Shown: one piece after another, positions 25,640 to 33,638 of the stretch
How positions within the stretch are numbered: the stretch's first letter is position 1
How the letters are laid out: every line of letters begins with the position of its first letter
From: an uncultured Oscillospiraceae bacterium
GTDB lineage: Bacteria; Bacillota; Clostridia; Oscillospirales; Oscillospiraceae
DNA length: 64,000 nucleotides
NCBI GenBank assembly: GCA_902478785.1
Contig: CABSMJ010000002.1
Coordinates: forward strand, 124,001-188,000
Reading direction: 5' to 3'
The notes under the pieces: generated by a model
Database searches by the model: none
Told to the model about the DNA's origin: nothing
The model's input: only the letters and a program-made list of their open reading frames with translations
Program-made: the position numbers and the translations under genes

Positions 25640-27594
25640 AGGTACTTCTTGCCAAAAGCGCCGGCTTTTGCTATGGCGTGGAGCGGGCGGTGAAGCTGGC
25701 CCGGGATACCGCTGCGGAGAGAGGCTCTTGCTGGATGCTGGGCGACATCATCCACAACAGCCACGTGGTGGAGGAGCTGGACCATATGGGCGTCCGCCGG
25801 ACTGATGACCCGGCCGCCTTGCAGGCCGGAGACACCGTGCTGATCCGTTCCCATGGGGAGCTGCGATCGGTGTTGGAGGGGCTGGAGGAGAAGGGAGTGG
25901 CCTGTGTCAACGCCACCTGTCCCAATGTCATGCGCATCCAGCGTCTGGTGGCTCAGGCTGAAGCGGAGGGCCGCCGGCCGGTCATCATCGGCGAGCCCCA
26001 TCACCCGGAGGTCATGGGCGTGGCCAGCTGGTGCCGCCGGCCGTTGGTTTTTGACGGACCGGAGATGGCCCAGGCCTGGGCCATGGAGGAGCCTTCTCAC
26101 CGGGAGATTCCTCTGACAGTGGTGGCACAGACCACTTGTATTCGGTCGCTTTTTGAAGCTTCTGAAAAAATCCTAAAAAAACTGTGTACAAATGTGAAAA
26201 TATTTGATACAATATGTGATGCTACGCATAAACGTCAATCTGAAGCGGCTCAGATCGCCGCCCAGGTGGACGTGATGGTTGTGGTAGGGGACCGTAAAAG
26301 CGCGAACACCAAACATTTGACGGAGATTTGCAACAAGAGATGTTCTCAAGTCCACCAGATCGAGGAGGCGGACGAGCTCTCGCCGGATTGGTTCGATGGT
26401 TGCTCTGTCGCGGGTCTTACGGCTGGCGCATCCACGCCTGCGGGCATCATTAAGGAGGTATATGCAACCATGAGTGAAGAAATCAAGGCCGTCGAGGGCA
26501 GCGAGGAATCCTTTGAGGAATTACTGGAAAAATCCTTCAAGACTTTAAATACAGGAGAAAAGGTTACCGGTATTGTGACCGCCGTCACCCCCACTGAGGT
26601 GCAGGTGGACGTGGGCGCCAAGCAGGCCGCTTACATCAAGGCCAGCGAGCTCAGCGACGATCCCAACGTCAAGCCTGAGGACGTGGTGAAGGTGGGCGAT
26701 GAGATCGAGGCCTACATCGTCCGCGTCAACGACGTGGAGGGCTTCGCCGAGCTGTCCAAGAAGCGTCTGGATACCGTCAAGGTCTGGGAGAACATCGAGC
26801 AGGCCGTGGAGGACAAGACTGTCCTGGAGGGCATCATCACCGAGGAGAACAAGGGCGGCCTGGTGGCTTCCGTCAAGGGCGTCCGGGTGTTCATCCCCGC
26901 TTCCCAGAGCGGCATGCCCCGGGGTGCTGACCTGTCCACGATGGTCAAGCAGAAGGTCCAGCTGCGCATCACTGAGGTCAACCGTGCCCGCCGCCGTGTG
27001 GTGGGTTCCATCCGTGCCGTGCAGGAGGAGGCCCGCAAGGCCGCTCAGGCCGAAGTGTGGGCCAACATCGAGGTGGGCAAGCACTACACCGGCGTGGTCA
27101 AGTCCATGACCTCCTATGGCGTGTTTGTGGACATCGGTGGTGTGGACGGTATGGTACATATCTCCGAGCTGAGCTGGAGCCGTATCAAGACCCCCGCTGA
27201 GGTTGTGTCCGTGGGCGATACCCTGGATGTGTACGTCATCTCCTATGACCCCGAGAAGCGTAAGATCTCTCTGGGCGTCAAGGACCGCAGCATCAACCCC
27301 TGGGAGAAGTTCATGGAGACCTATCATGTGGGCGACGTGGCTTCCGTCAAGATCGTCAAGCTGATGAGCTTCGGTGCCTTCGCCGAGGTCGTGCCCGGTG
27401 TGGACGGCCTGATTCACATCTCCCAGATCGCCGACCGCCGCATTGACAAGCCCGAGGATGTGCTGTCCGAGGGTCAGGTGGTGGACGCCAAGATCACCGC
27501 TGTGGATGAGGAGAAGCAGAAGATCTCCCTGTCCATCCGTGCGCTGCTGACTCCCGCTGCGGAGGAAGAGCCCGCCGGCGACGACGCTGAGTAA
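25636..27594 (+). CDS. ispH: IspH (HMBPP reductase) fused to ribosomal protein S1-like domains
   Basis: The 652-residue protein is a two-part fusion. Residues 1 to about 278 are IspH/LytB, the iron-sulfur enzyme that makes IPP and DMAPP in the last step of the MEP pathway; the three cluster cysteines are C12 (AGFCYGVE), C95 (NATCPNV) and C194 (DTICDATH). From residue 279 four S1 RNA-binding repeats follow, e.g. GVVKSMTSYGVFVDIGG and GLIHISQI. The fusion is known in Clostridia. Start is GTG, overlapping plsC. An AT-rich promoter-like element (26185-26213) and a strong internal ribosome-binding site (26452) suggest that the S1 half can also be made alone. Confidence 0.95.
   Translation: MKVLLAKSAGFCYGVERAVKLARDTAAERGSCWMLGDIIHNSHVVEELDHMGVRRTDDPAALQAGDTVLIRSHGELRSVLEGLEEKGVACVNATCPNVMRIQRLVAQAEAEGRRPVIIGEPHHPEVMGVASWCRRPLVFDGPEMAQAWAMEEPSHREIPLTVVAQTTCIRSLFEASEKILKKLCTNVKIFDTICDATHKRQSEAAQIAAQVDVMVVVGDRKSANTKHLTEICNKRCSQVHQIEEADELSPDWFDGCSVAGLTAGASTPAGIIKEVYATMSEEIKAVEGSEESFEELLEKSFKTLNTGEKVTGIVTAVTPTEVQVDVGAKQAAYIKASELSDDPNVKPEDVVKVGDEIEAYIVRVNDVEGFAELSKKRLDTVKVWENIEQAVEDKTVLEGIITEENKGGLVASVKGVRVFIPASQSGMPRGADLSTMVKQKVQLRITEVNRARRRVVGSIRAVQEEARKAAQAEVWANIEVGKHYTGVVKSMTSYGVFVDIGGVDGMVHISELSWSRIKTPAEVVSVGDTLDVYVISYDPEKRKISLGVKDRSINPWEKFMETYHVGDVASVKIVKLMSFGAFAEVVPGVDGLIHISQIADRRIDKPEDVLSEGQVVDAKITAVDEEKQKISLSIRALLTPAAEEEPAGDDAE
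26185..26213 (+). promoter_or_regulatory. Possible internal promoter inside ispH
   Basis: TGTACA (26185-26190), a 17-base spacer and TACAAT (26208-26213) lie in an AT-rich patch within an otherwise GC-rich coding region, about 257 bases before the in-frame ATG that begins the S1 half. Confidence 0.45.
26452..26472 (+). promoter_or_regulatory. Internal Shine-Dalgarno and in-frame ATG of the S1 half
   Basis: AAGGAGGT (26452-26459) is followed after 10 bases by an in-frame ATG (26470-26472) encoding MSEEIKAVEG. This is codon 279 of the fusion, exactly where IspH ends and the S1 part begins, so a separate S1 protein of about 374 residues may be produced. The earlier ATG at 26462 is out of frame. 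Confidence 0.6.
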
Positions 27595-27620
27595 GCAAAA
27601 TTACCTGAAACAGGGAAGAG

Positions 27621-27655
27621 AAAGGGAACGGACTTTCGTCCGTTCCCTTTTTTTG
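27621..27655 (+). terminator. Intrinsic terminator after ispH/S1
   Basis: AAAGGGAACGGAC and GTCCGTTCCCTTT pair around TTTC, followed by a run of Ts. Confidence 0.92.
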
Positions 27656-27696
27656 CGTAAACGTAAGAAAAAAATTTGAGAAATAGGGGACAGGCA

Positions 27697-27725
27697 TTGC
27701 AATTCCTCTGGGGATTTGTTATAAT
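27697..27725 (+). promoter_or_regulatory. Promoter of the CoA-transferase gene
   Basis: TTGCAA (27697-27702), a 17-base spacer and TATAAT (27720-27725), about 80 bases before the ATG. The gene is therefore a single transcription unit between two terminators. Confidence 0.78.
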
Positions 27726-27812
27726 ATTATCAATCTATCTCTGGAATCAACTGGCAACAAGATCGGCAAGAGTTCAAATCCTGGCAATCATAAAATAGGG
27801 AGGAACCGTACC

Positions 27813-29153
27813 ATGAATTACGCAGCAGAGTATCAGAACAAGCTGACCACTGCCGAGAAGGCCGTACAGGTGGTCAAGTCCGGTGACTGGGTGGACTATG
27901 GCTGGTGCACCAACCATCCTGTGGCGCTGGATAAGGCCCTGGCCGCCCGTAAGGATGAGCTGACCGACGTGAAGGTCCGCGGCGGCGTCACCATGTGGAT
28001 GCCCGAGATCTGCCAGGCGGAGGACGCCGGTGAGCATTTCACCTGGCATTCCTGGCACTGCAGCGGTGTGGACCGCAAGATCATCAAGAAGGGTATGGGT
28101 TACTTCAGCCCCATCCGCTATTCTGAGCTGCCCCGTTACTACCGTGAGAACGTGGACGTGGATGTGGCCATGATCCAGGTCACCCCCATGGATAGCCACG
28201 GCAACTTTAACTTTGGCTTGGCTGCCTCTCATCTGGCGGACATGCTGGCTAAGGCCAAGACCGTCATCGTGGAAGTCAACAAGAATATGCCCTGGGTCTT
28301 TGGCCTCACCGGCAGCGAGATCAACATCAAGGACGTGGATATGGTCGTGGAAGGCGACAATCCTGCCATTGCTCAGCTGGGCGGCGGCGGTGAGCCCTCC
28401 GACGTGGACAAGGTTGTGGCCAAGCTGATCGTGGAGCAGATCCCCAACGGCGCCTGCTTGCAGTTGGGTATCGGCGGTATGCCCAATGCCGTGGGTTCCA
28501 TGATCGCCCAGTCCGACCTGACCGACCTGGGCGTACATACCGAGATGTATGTGGACGGTTTCGTGGATATGGCCATGGCTGGCAAGCTGACGGGCCGCAA
28601 CAAGGCGCTGGACAAGGGCCGTCAGGTCTATGCCTTCGCCGCCGGTAGCCAGAAGCTCTATGATTATATCAACCGCAATCCCGACGTCATGGCCGCTCCC
28701 GTGGAGTACACCAACGACGTCCGCGTTCTGGCGCAGCTGGACAACTTCATCTCCATCAATAACGCCATCGACATGGACCTCTATGGCCAGGTCAACGCTG
28801 AGTCTGCCGGCACCAAGCACATCTCCGGCACCGGCGGTCAGCTGGACTTCGTCATGGGCGCCTATCTGTCCCACGGCGGCAAGAGCTTCATCTGCATGTC
28901 CTCCACCGTCACCGGCAAGGACGGCAGCGTGAAGAGCCGTATCGTTCCCACCCTGACTCCCGGCTCCATTGCCACCGATCCCCGCTCCTGCGTCCAGTAT
29001 CTGGTCACTGAGTACGGTATGATCAACCTCAAGGGCCTGAGCACCTGGGAGCGCAGCGAGGCCATCATCAGCATCGCCCATCCTGACTTCCGCGAGGAGC
29101 TGATTCAGGCTGCTGAGAAGATGCAGATCTGGCGCCGCTCCAACAAGCGCTAA
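27813..29153 (+). CDS. Butyryl-CoA:acetate / 4-hydroxybutyrate-type CoA-transferase
   Basis: The 446-residue protein belongs to the acetyl-CoA hydrolase/transferase family. LQLGIGGMPNAVGS lies near residue 217, followed by LGVHTEMYVDGFVDM, which holds the likely catalytic glutamate, and a conserved C-terminal stretch around TEYGMINLKGL. Family members move CoA from butyryl-CoA (or 4-hydroxybutyryl-CoA) to acetate, the final step of butyrate formation in many gut Clostridia. Sequence alone does not separate the butyryl-CoA from the 4-hydroxybutyryl-CoA enzyme. GGGAGG precedes the ATG; own promoter and terminator. Confidence 0.85.
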   Translation: MNYAAEYQNKLTTAEKAVQVVKSGDWVDYGWCTNHPVALDKALAARKDELTDVKVRGGVTMWMPEICQAEDAGEHFTWHSWHCSGVDRKIIKKGMGYFSPIRYSELPRYYRENVDVDVAMIQVTPMDSHGNFNFGLAASHLADMLAKAKTVIVEVNKNMPWVFGLTGSEINIKDVDMVVEGDNPAIAQLGGGGEPSDVDKVVAKLIVEQIPNGACLQLGIGGMPNAVGSMIAQSDLTDLGVHTEMYVDGFVDMAMAGKLTGRNKALDKGRQVYAFAAGSQKLYDYINRNPDVMAAPVEYTNDVRVLAQLDNFISINNAIDMDLYGQVNAESAGTKHISGTGGQLDFVMGAYLSHGGKSFICMSSTVTGKDGSVKSRIVPTLTPGSIATDPRSCVQYLVTEYGMINLKGLSTWERSEAIISIAHPDFREELIQAAEKMQIWRRSNKR

Positions 29154-29174
29154 AAAAGAGCCAACTGCTTTTCA

Positions 29175-29208
29175 GAAAAGGACGCCAAAGGGTGTCCTTT
29201 TCTTTTTT
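29175..29208 (+). terminator. Intrinsic terminator after the CoA-transferase gene
   Basis: AAAAGGAC and GTCCTTTT pair around a GC-poor loop and are followed by CTTTTTT. Confidence 0.85.
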
Positions 29209-29252
29209 AGGCCAGGGCAGTCTCTGCAAGAGCCCCTTGGTGAAAGTCCGGC

Positions 29253-29280
29253 TTGTATTTCATGGAATTCCATGTATAAT
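29253..29280 (+). promoter_or_regulatory. Promoter of carD with a perfect palindrome in its spacer
   Basis: TTGTAT (29253-29258), 16 bases, TATAAT (29275-29280). The spacer contains the perfect 14-bp palindrome CATGGAATTCCATG (29261-29274), ideally placed for a repressor or activator. The ATG of carD is 81 bases downstream. Confidence 0.65.
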
Positions 29281-29360
29281 AAACTTATACGATTCTTACA
29301 GTTTTGAGGTGTTTTATTCGGAAATTGCGTCTGTGTGAATGAAAAAATGGAGGAAAACAT

Positions 29361-29852
29361 ATGTTTAGCATCGGAGACAGGGTGGTCCATCCCATGCACG
29401 GTGCCGGCATCATTGACGGAATCGTGGAAGAGAAGGTCGGCGGTGACAGGCGGTCGTACTATGTCTTTCGCCTAATTGTGGGCGGTCTGGTGCTGAAAAT
29501 TCCGGTTGCAGGAAGTTCCTCCATTGGTCTGCGGGCCATCCTGGACCGGGAGAGCGTAGAGCAGGTTCTGGAGGCGCTGCCCGCCCTGTCTGCGGAGATG
29601 TCCTCCAACTGGAGCAGACGCTATCGGGAAAATCTGGAGCGGCTCAAGACCGGGGACCTCTACGAGGTGGCACGGGTCATCAAGGGCCTGATGGGCCGGG
29701 ACCGGGAGAAGGGACTGTCCACGGGAGAGCGGAAAATGCTGCACAACGCGAAACAGATCCTGGTCTCGGAGATCATGCTCATTGAGGGCACCGGCTATCA
29801 GGAGACGGAAAAGCGGGTGACTGCAGCGGCGCAAAGCCGCGGCGCCGGATAA
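29361..29852 (+). CDS. CarD/CdnL-type RNA-polymerase-binding regulator
   Basis: The 163-residue protein begins FSIGDRVVHPMHGAGIIDGI, the Tudor-like RNA-polymerase-interaction domain of CarD/CdnL, followed by a helical C-terminal domain. CarD proteins bind the beta subunit and stabilise open promoter complexes, mainly at rRNA promoters. AGGAGGA-type site before the ATG. It lies just upstream of ispD-ispF, the same neighbourhood as in many Firmicutes and Actinobacteria. Confidence 0.9.
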   Translation: MFSIGDRVVHPMHGAGIIDGIVEEKVGGDRRSYYVFRLIVGGLVLKIPVAGSSSIGLRAILDRESVEQVLEALPALSAEMSSNWSRRYRENLERLKTGDLYEVARVIKGLMGRDREKGLSTGERKMLHNAKQILVSEIMLIEGTGYQETEKRVTAAAQSRGAG

Positions 29853-29862
29853 GGAGAGGGGA

Positions 29863-30600
29863 TTGTATGCCATGAAGGCATTTTTTAAGAGATTTCGGGA
29901 GGCGCAGCGCCCTTTTTGCACCATGGTGGTGGCCGCTGCGGGAAGCTCCCAGAGAATGGGCGGCGAGAATAAGCTGCTGCTGCCGCTGGACGGCGTTCCG
30001 GTGCTGTGCAGGACCCTTTGGGCGGTGGACCGGGCTGCTGGCGTGGACGAGATCATTCTGGCCGTCCGGGAGGAGGACCTGTTGGAGATCTCCGGATTGT
30101 GCCGCAACCTGGGGCTGAGCAAGCCGGTGAAGGTGGTCCGGGGTGGCGAGGACCGGGAAAAGTCGGTCTATCTGGCATCTCTGGAGGCGGATCCCCGGGC
30201 CGAGCTGTTGGCCGTGCAGGACGGAGACCGTCCTCTGGTGACGCCAGAACTGATCGATGCGGTCATCGACCGGGCCGCTCATACCGCAGCGGCGGCGCCG
30301 GCGGTGCCGGTGAAGGATACCGTAAAGGTGGCCCAGGATGGCATTGTCACTCAAACCCCGGACCGGAGCACCCTGTGGGCCGTCCAGACGCCCCAGGTGT
30401 TTGATGCCCAGCTGCTCAAGGCTGCCCTTCAATCGGCGCTGGAGGCGGATGCGCCCATTACCGACGACTGTTCCGCGGTGGAGCGGATGGGGAAGCAGGT
30501 CTACCTGGTGGAGGGGTCCTATGAGAACATCAAGATCACCACGCCTGTGGACCTGGCCATAGCGGAGGCCATCTTGCAAAGCAGGGAGGAGCAGGAATGA
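29863..30600 (+). CDS. ispD: 2-C-methyl-D-erythritol 4-phosphate cytidylyltransferase
   Basis: The protein has 245 residues from TTG at 29863 (AAGGAG six bases upstream) or 242 from ATG at 29872; spacing favours TTG. The nucleotidyltransferase motif VVAAAGSSQRMGGENKLLL lies near residue 22, and TVKVAQDGIV and ITDDCSAVERMG follow. It forms CDP-methylerythritol in the MEP pathway. It overlaps ispF by four bases. Confidence 0.95.
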   Translation: MYAMKAFFKRFREAQRPFCTMVVAAAGSSQRMGGENKLLLPLDGVPVLCRTLWAVDRAAGVDEIILAVREEDLLEISGLCRNLGLSKPVKVVRGGEDREKSVYLASLEADPRAELLAVQDGDRPLVTPELIDAVIDRAAHTAAAAPAVPVKDTVKVAQDGIVTQTPDRSTLWAVQTPQVFDAQLLKAALQSALEADAPITDDCSAVERMGKQVYLVEGSYENIKITTPVDLAIAEAILQSREEQE

Positions 30601-31088
30601 CAGCACTGCGCATTGGACAAGGCTACGACGTCCATCGGCTGACGGAGGGCAGAAAGCTGATTTTGGGAGGCGTGGAGATCCCCTGGGAGCGGGGGCTTTT
30701 GGGGCACTCGGACGCCGACGTGCTGCTCCATGCCATTATGGACGCGCTGCTGGGCGCGGCAGGGCTGGGTGATATCGGTCGGCTGTTTCCCGACAGCGAT
30801 CCAGCCTATGCGGGCATCTCCAGCCTGGAGCTTTTGCGCCGGGTGGCGGATGCACTGGGAGAGAAGGGCTTTTCCGTGGTGAATCTGGACGCCACCTTGG
30901 TGGCCCAGGCTCCCAAGGTGGGGCCCTATCGCCGGCAGATGGAGGAGAACATCGCCGCCGGGCTGGCCATTCCCGTGGATCGGGTCAATGTCAAGGCCAC
31001 CACGGAGGAGGGACTGGGCTTTACCGGCTCTGGCGCGGGAATGGCCGCCCAGGCCATCGCACTGTTGGAACAGCGCAAGGACAAATGA
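30597..31088 (+). CDS. ispF: 2-C-methyl-D-erythritol 2,4-cyclodiphosphate synthase
   Basis: The 163-residue protein has RIGQGYDVHRL with the metal ligands Asp and His, GHSDADVLLHAIMDALLGAAGLGDIG and the C-terminal TTEEGLGFTGSGAGMAAQA, all invariant in IspF. It cyclises the MEP-pathway intermediate. Translationally coupled to ispD, terminator directly after. Confidence 0.97.
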   Translation: MTALRIGQGYDVHRLTEGRKLILGGVEIPWERGLLGHSDADVLLHAIMDALLGAAGLGDIGRLFPDSDPAYAGISSLELLRRVADALGEKGFSVVNLDATLVAQAPKVGPYRRQMEENIAAGLAIPVDRVNVKATTEEGLGFTGSGAGMAAQAIALLEQRKDK

Positions 31089-31094
31089 GCTGAA

Positions 31095-31127
31095 AAAGAG
31101 ACGGGCAAAAGCCCGTCTCTTTTTTTG
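31095..31127 (+). terminator. Intrinsic terminator after ispF
   Basis: AGAGACGGGC and GCCCGTCTCT enclose AAAA and are followed by seven Ts. Confidence 0.92.
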
Positions 31128-31197
31128 CCTGCCGCTGTTCCTGGGTTCCGTTTTTTGGGGAGGACGCATACCATGAGACGAGAGGAGGAAGAAGCCC

Positions 31198-31452
31198 GTG
31201 GAGTATGTGCTCATTATCGCTCGCTCCATCACCTATGCCCAACGGATGTCCGTTGCGCTGGAACGGGCGGGTGTGACCAACCGAATCTATCGCGCGCCGG
31301 CCGGCTTGACAGAGCGAGGCTGCGCCTATGCAGTGCGAATTCGGGAACAGGATCTGGCCAAAGCGCTGACCACGCTGCACCAGGCGCAGATCCGTCCTGT
31401 TCAGATCTATCTGTTTTCTCGCGGCGTATATCAGGAGTTGCCGGAGCGATGA
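31198..31452 (+). CDS. DUF3343 protein
   Basis: This 84-residue protein is a DUF3343 domain throughout. Start is GTG with GAGGAGG nine bases upstream. DUF3343 genes are often found with class V aminotransferases of the EF2568 type and with YedE/YedF genes in putative selenium or sulfur transfer loci; the next gene here is such an aminotransferase. No cysteine is close to a redox motif; one Cys (C40) is present. Function unknown. Confidence 0.75.
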   Translation: MEYVLIIARSITYAQRMSVALERAGVTNRIYRAPAGLTERGCAYAVRIREQDLAKALTTLHQAQIRPVQIYLFSRGVYQELPER

Positions 31453-31476
31453 GCGGCGGGGCATTTGCCCTGCCGC
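31453..31476 (+). other. Hairpin between the DUF3343 and aminotransferase genes
   Basis: GCGGCGGGGC and GCCCTGCCGC form a 10-bp stem with one G-T pair around ATTT. There is no T-run, so it is more likely an attenuating or stabilising mRNA structure than a full terminator. Confidence 0.4.
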
Positions 31477-31544
31477 CCATTACGCTTTGCCGCGCAGACT
31501 GAGCTCGTATTTTGACGCCCTTTGGCGTATAGAGGAGTGATCGC

Positions 31545-32672
31545 ATGATTTACCTTGACAGTGCCGCCACCACATTCCAAAAGCCCCCTGCCGTCCGGCA
31601 GGCCATGCTGCAAGCCATGGATGGAATGACCACCCCGGGCCGGGGCGGATATCCCGCGGCCCAGGCGGCGGCCCAGGCGGCTTTCCGCTGCCGCAGTGAG
31701 ATCGCGGAGCTGTTTCACGTTCCGTCCCCAGAGCAGGTGGTGTTTACCAGCAATGCCACCCATGGCCTGAACATCGCCATTAAAACGCTGGTCCATCCCG
31801 GTGGCCGGGTGGTGATCTCCGGCTATGAACACAACGCAGTGACCCGCCCTCTGTATGCCCTCAAGGCCCATACGCTGGTGGCAGATACCCCGTTGTTTCG
31901 CCCGGAGCTGTCCCTGGCCGCCTTTGAACAGGCCGTTACACCAGATACAGAGGCAGTCATCTGTTCCCAGGTGTCCAATGTCTTTGGCTTCATTCAGCCG
32001 GTGGAGGAGATTGCGGCACTGTGCCGCAGGCGAGGCGTTCCCCTGATCGTGGACGCCTCCCAGGGGGCCGGTGTGGTGCCGCTGGACTTCTCGGCGCTGG
32101 GTGCTGCCTTTGTGGCGATGCCTGGGCACAAGGGTCTGTACGGCCCCCAGGGGACCGGCGTTTTGCTGTGCGGAGAAAAGACCTGTCCGCTGCTGGAGGG
32201 CGGAACGGGAAGCCAGTCCCGGGAGCAGGAGATGCCGGATTTCCTGCCGGACCGGTTGGAGGCCGGGACTCACAATATGCCGGGCATTGCCGGACTGCTG
32301 GAGGGTGTACGCTTTGTCCGCGCCATGGGGACAGAGAAGATCCTGGACCACGAACGCAAGCTCATTGGCCTTCTGGCAGACGGGCTGCGGGAGCTGCCCG
32401 GCGTTCATCTCTATACCGGGGAGAACCTGAACCATCAGGCGGGCGTTTTGTCTTTCACTGCCCAGGGGTGGGACGTGGAGGACCTGGGAGAGGCCCTGGC
32501 ACAGGCTGGTGTGGCGGTCCGTGCAGGACTGCACTGCGCGCCCCTGGCACACCGCACAGTGGGGACCTTTGAGACCGGAACGGTGCGTCTGAGTGTATCG
32601 GCCTTCAATACCGAGGAGGAAATCGCTGAATTTCTTGTCATTCTGCGGAAAATTATGAACAGAAATTCATAA
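31545..32672 (+). CDS. Class V aminotransferase / cysteine-desulfurase-like protein (EF2568 type)
   Basis: The 375-residue PLP enzyme begins MIYLDSAATTFQKPPAV and has FTSNATHGLNIAI, the aspartate VDASQGAG and the PLP lysine in MPGHKGLYGPQGTG (K196). The GHKGLYGPQG wording is that of the EF2568 family, distinct from IscS/NifS housekeeping desulfurases. It probably releases sulfur or selenium from cysteine or selenocysteine; the partner DUF3343 protein may accept it (inference). The 3' end overlaps an AT-rich inverted repeat. Confidence 0.88.
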   Translation: MIYLDSAATTFQKPPAVRQAMLQAMDGMTTPGRGGYPAAQAAAQAAFRCRSEIAELFHVPSPEQVVFTSNATHGLNIAIKTLVHPGGRVVISGYEHNAVTRPLYALKAHTLVADTPLFRPELSLAAFEQAVTPDTEAVICSQVSNVFGFIQPVEEIAALCRRRGVPLIVDASQGAGVVPLDFSALGAAFVAMPGHKGLYGPQGTGVLLCGEKTCPLLEGGTGSQSREQEMPDFLPDRLEAGTHNMPGIAGLLEGVRFVRAMGTEKILDHERKLIGLLADGLRELPGVHLYTGENLNHQAGVLSFTAQGWDVEDLGEALAQAGVAVRAGLHCAPLAHRTVGTFETGTVRLSVSAFNTEEEIAEFLVILRKIMNRNS

Positions 32673-32676
32673 TTTT
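32649..32676. repeat. AT-rich inverted repeat across the aminotransferase stop codon
   Basis: AAAATTATGAA (32649-32659) and TTCATAATTTT (32666-32676) are perfectly inverted around six bases and span the TAA stop. With only four Ts it may be a weak terminator; it lies 15 bases before the -35 of the cdaA promoter and could also be an operator. Confidence 0.5.
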
Positions 32677-32690
32677 CAGGACGGTTCACC

Positions 32691-32719
32691 TTGCAATCGT
32701 ATGGTATTTTTTATATAAT
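32691..32719 (+). promoter_or_regulatory. Promoter of cdaA-cdaR
   Basis: TTGCAA (32691-32696), a 17-base spacer and TATAAT (32714-32719), 32 bases before the ATG. Confidence 0.78.
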
Positions 32720-32750
32720 AAGTGTACTAATTGCCTGAGAGGATGTTGAC

Positions 32751-33638
32751 ATGGAACAGATCACGGGTGTGCTGGAGTTTGTCGGCAGATTGTTGCTTAC
32801 CGTCAAGGTCACCGATCTGCTGGACATCGCGGTGATGGCCTTTGTCATTTACAAACTGCTCAAGCTGGTCAAGAGTACCCGGGCGGCCAATCTGCTCAAG
32901 GGCGTGTTCATCTTTTTACTGGCCCTGTGGCTGTCTGGTGTGGCGGAACTCCACGGCATTCACTTCATTTTGAACAACATGATGGAGATGGGTGTTCTGG
33001 CACTGATCGTCCTGTTTCAGCCGGAGCTGCGCAGCATCCTGGAACAGGTGGGCAGCAGCAAGCTGAATTTCCTGGGCTTTTTCTCGAAGGAACGGGAGGC
33101 CAGTGTGATGGAGAGCGCCATCCGGCAGACCGTGGTGGCTTGCACCGAGATGTCCAAATCTCGGACCGGTGTCCTGATCGTATTTGAGCGGGAGCTGCTG
33201 CTGGACGACATGGTCCGCAGCGGCACGGTTTTGGATGCGGCGGTTTCCAGCGAGCTTTTGAAAAATATCTTTTTTGTCAAGGCGCCCATGCATGATGGCG
33301 CGGTCATTGTGCGACAGGGCAGAATTCTGGGGGCGGGCTGCATGCTGCCCCTGTCCAAAAATGTGAACCTCAGCCGGGATCTGGGGATGCGCCATCGGGC
33401 GGGCATCGGCATGAGCGAGAACTCCGACGCCGTAGTGGTCATCGTCTCCGAGGAGACCGGCTCTATTTCCGTGGCCATCGGAGGGATGCTCAAGCGTCAC
33501 CTGATGCCGGAAACACTGGAAAATATCCTACGCAACGAGCTCATCCCTCAGGAGGAGAACCAGGAGAACAAGCACAAGTTCAATCTGACGGAGTTTTTCA
33601 GGACGCGGAAGAGCGAGGATAACAATGAAAAAGATTAA
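32751..33638 (+). CDS. cdaA: Membrane diadenylate cyclase CdaA
   Basis: The 295-residue protein has three N-terminal membrane spans (within residues 8-90) followed by a DAC domain with the catalytic DGAVIV and RHRAGIGMSE motifs. It makes c-di-AMP, which controls potassium and osmolyte transport and cell-wall balance. The regulator cdaR overlaps its end by 14 bases. The usual third gene glmM is not next to it. Confidence 0.95.
   Translation: MEQITGVLEFVGRLLLTVKVTDLLDIAVMAFVIYKLLKLVKSTRAANLLKGVFIFLLALWLSGVAELHGIHFILNNMMEMGVLALIVLFQPELRSILEQVGSSKLNFLGFFSKEREASVMESAIRQTVVACTEMSKSRTGVLIVFERELLLDDMVRSGTVLDAAVSSELLKNIFFVKAPMHDGAVIVRQGRILGAGCMLPLSKNVNLSRDLGMRHRAGIGMSENSDAVVVIVSEETGSISVAIGGMLKRHLMPETLENILRNELIPQEENQENKHKFNLTEFFRTRKSEDNNEKD

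Noticed and set aside
25636..27594. IspH-S1 as an assembly error joining two genes
   Set aside because: This fusion is a known feature of Clostridia and the frame is continuous without a disturbed region.
27745..27790. tRNA-like T-loop (GAGTTCAAATCC) in the CoA-transferase leader
   Set aside because: The flanking bases do not form a T-stem and no other tRNA arms can be folded.
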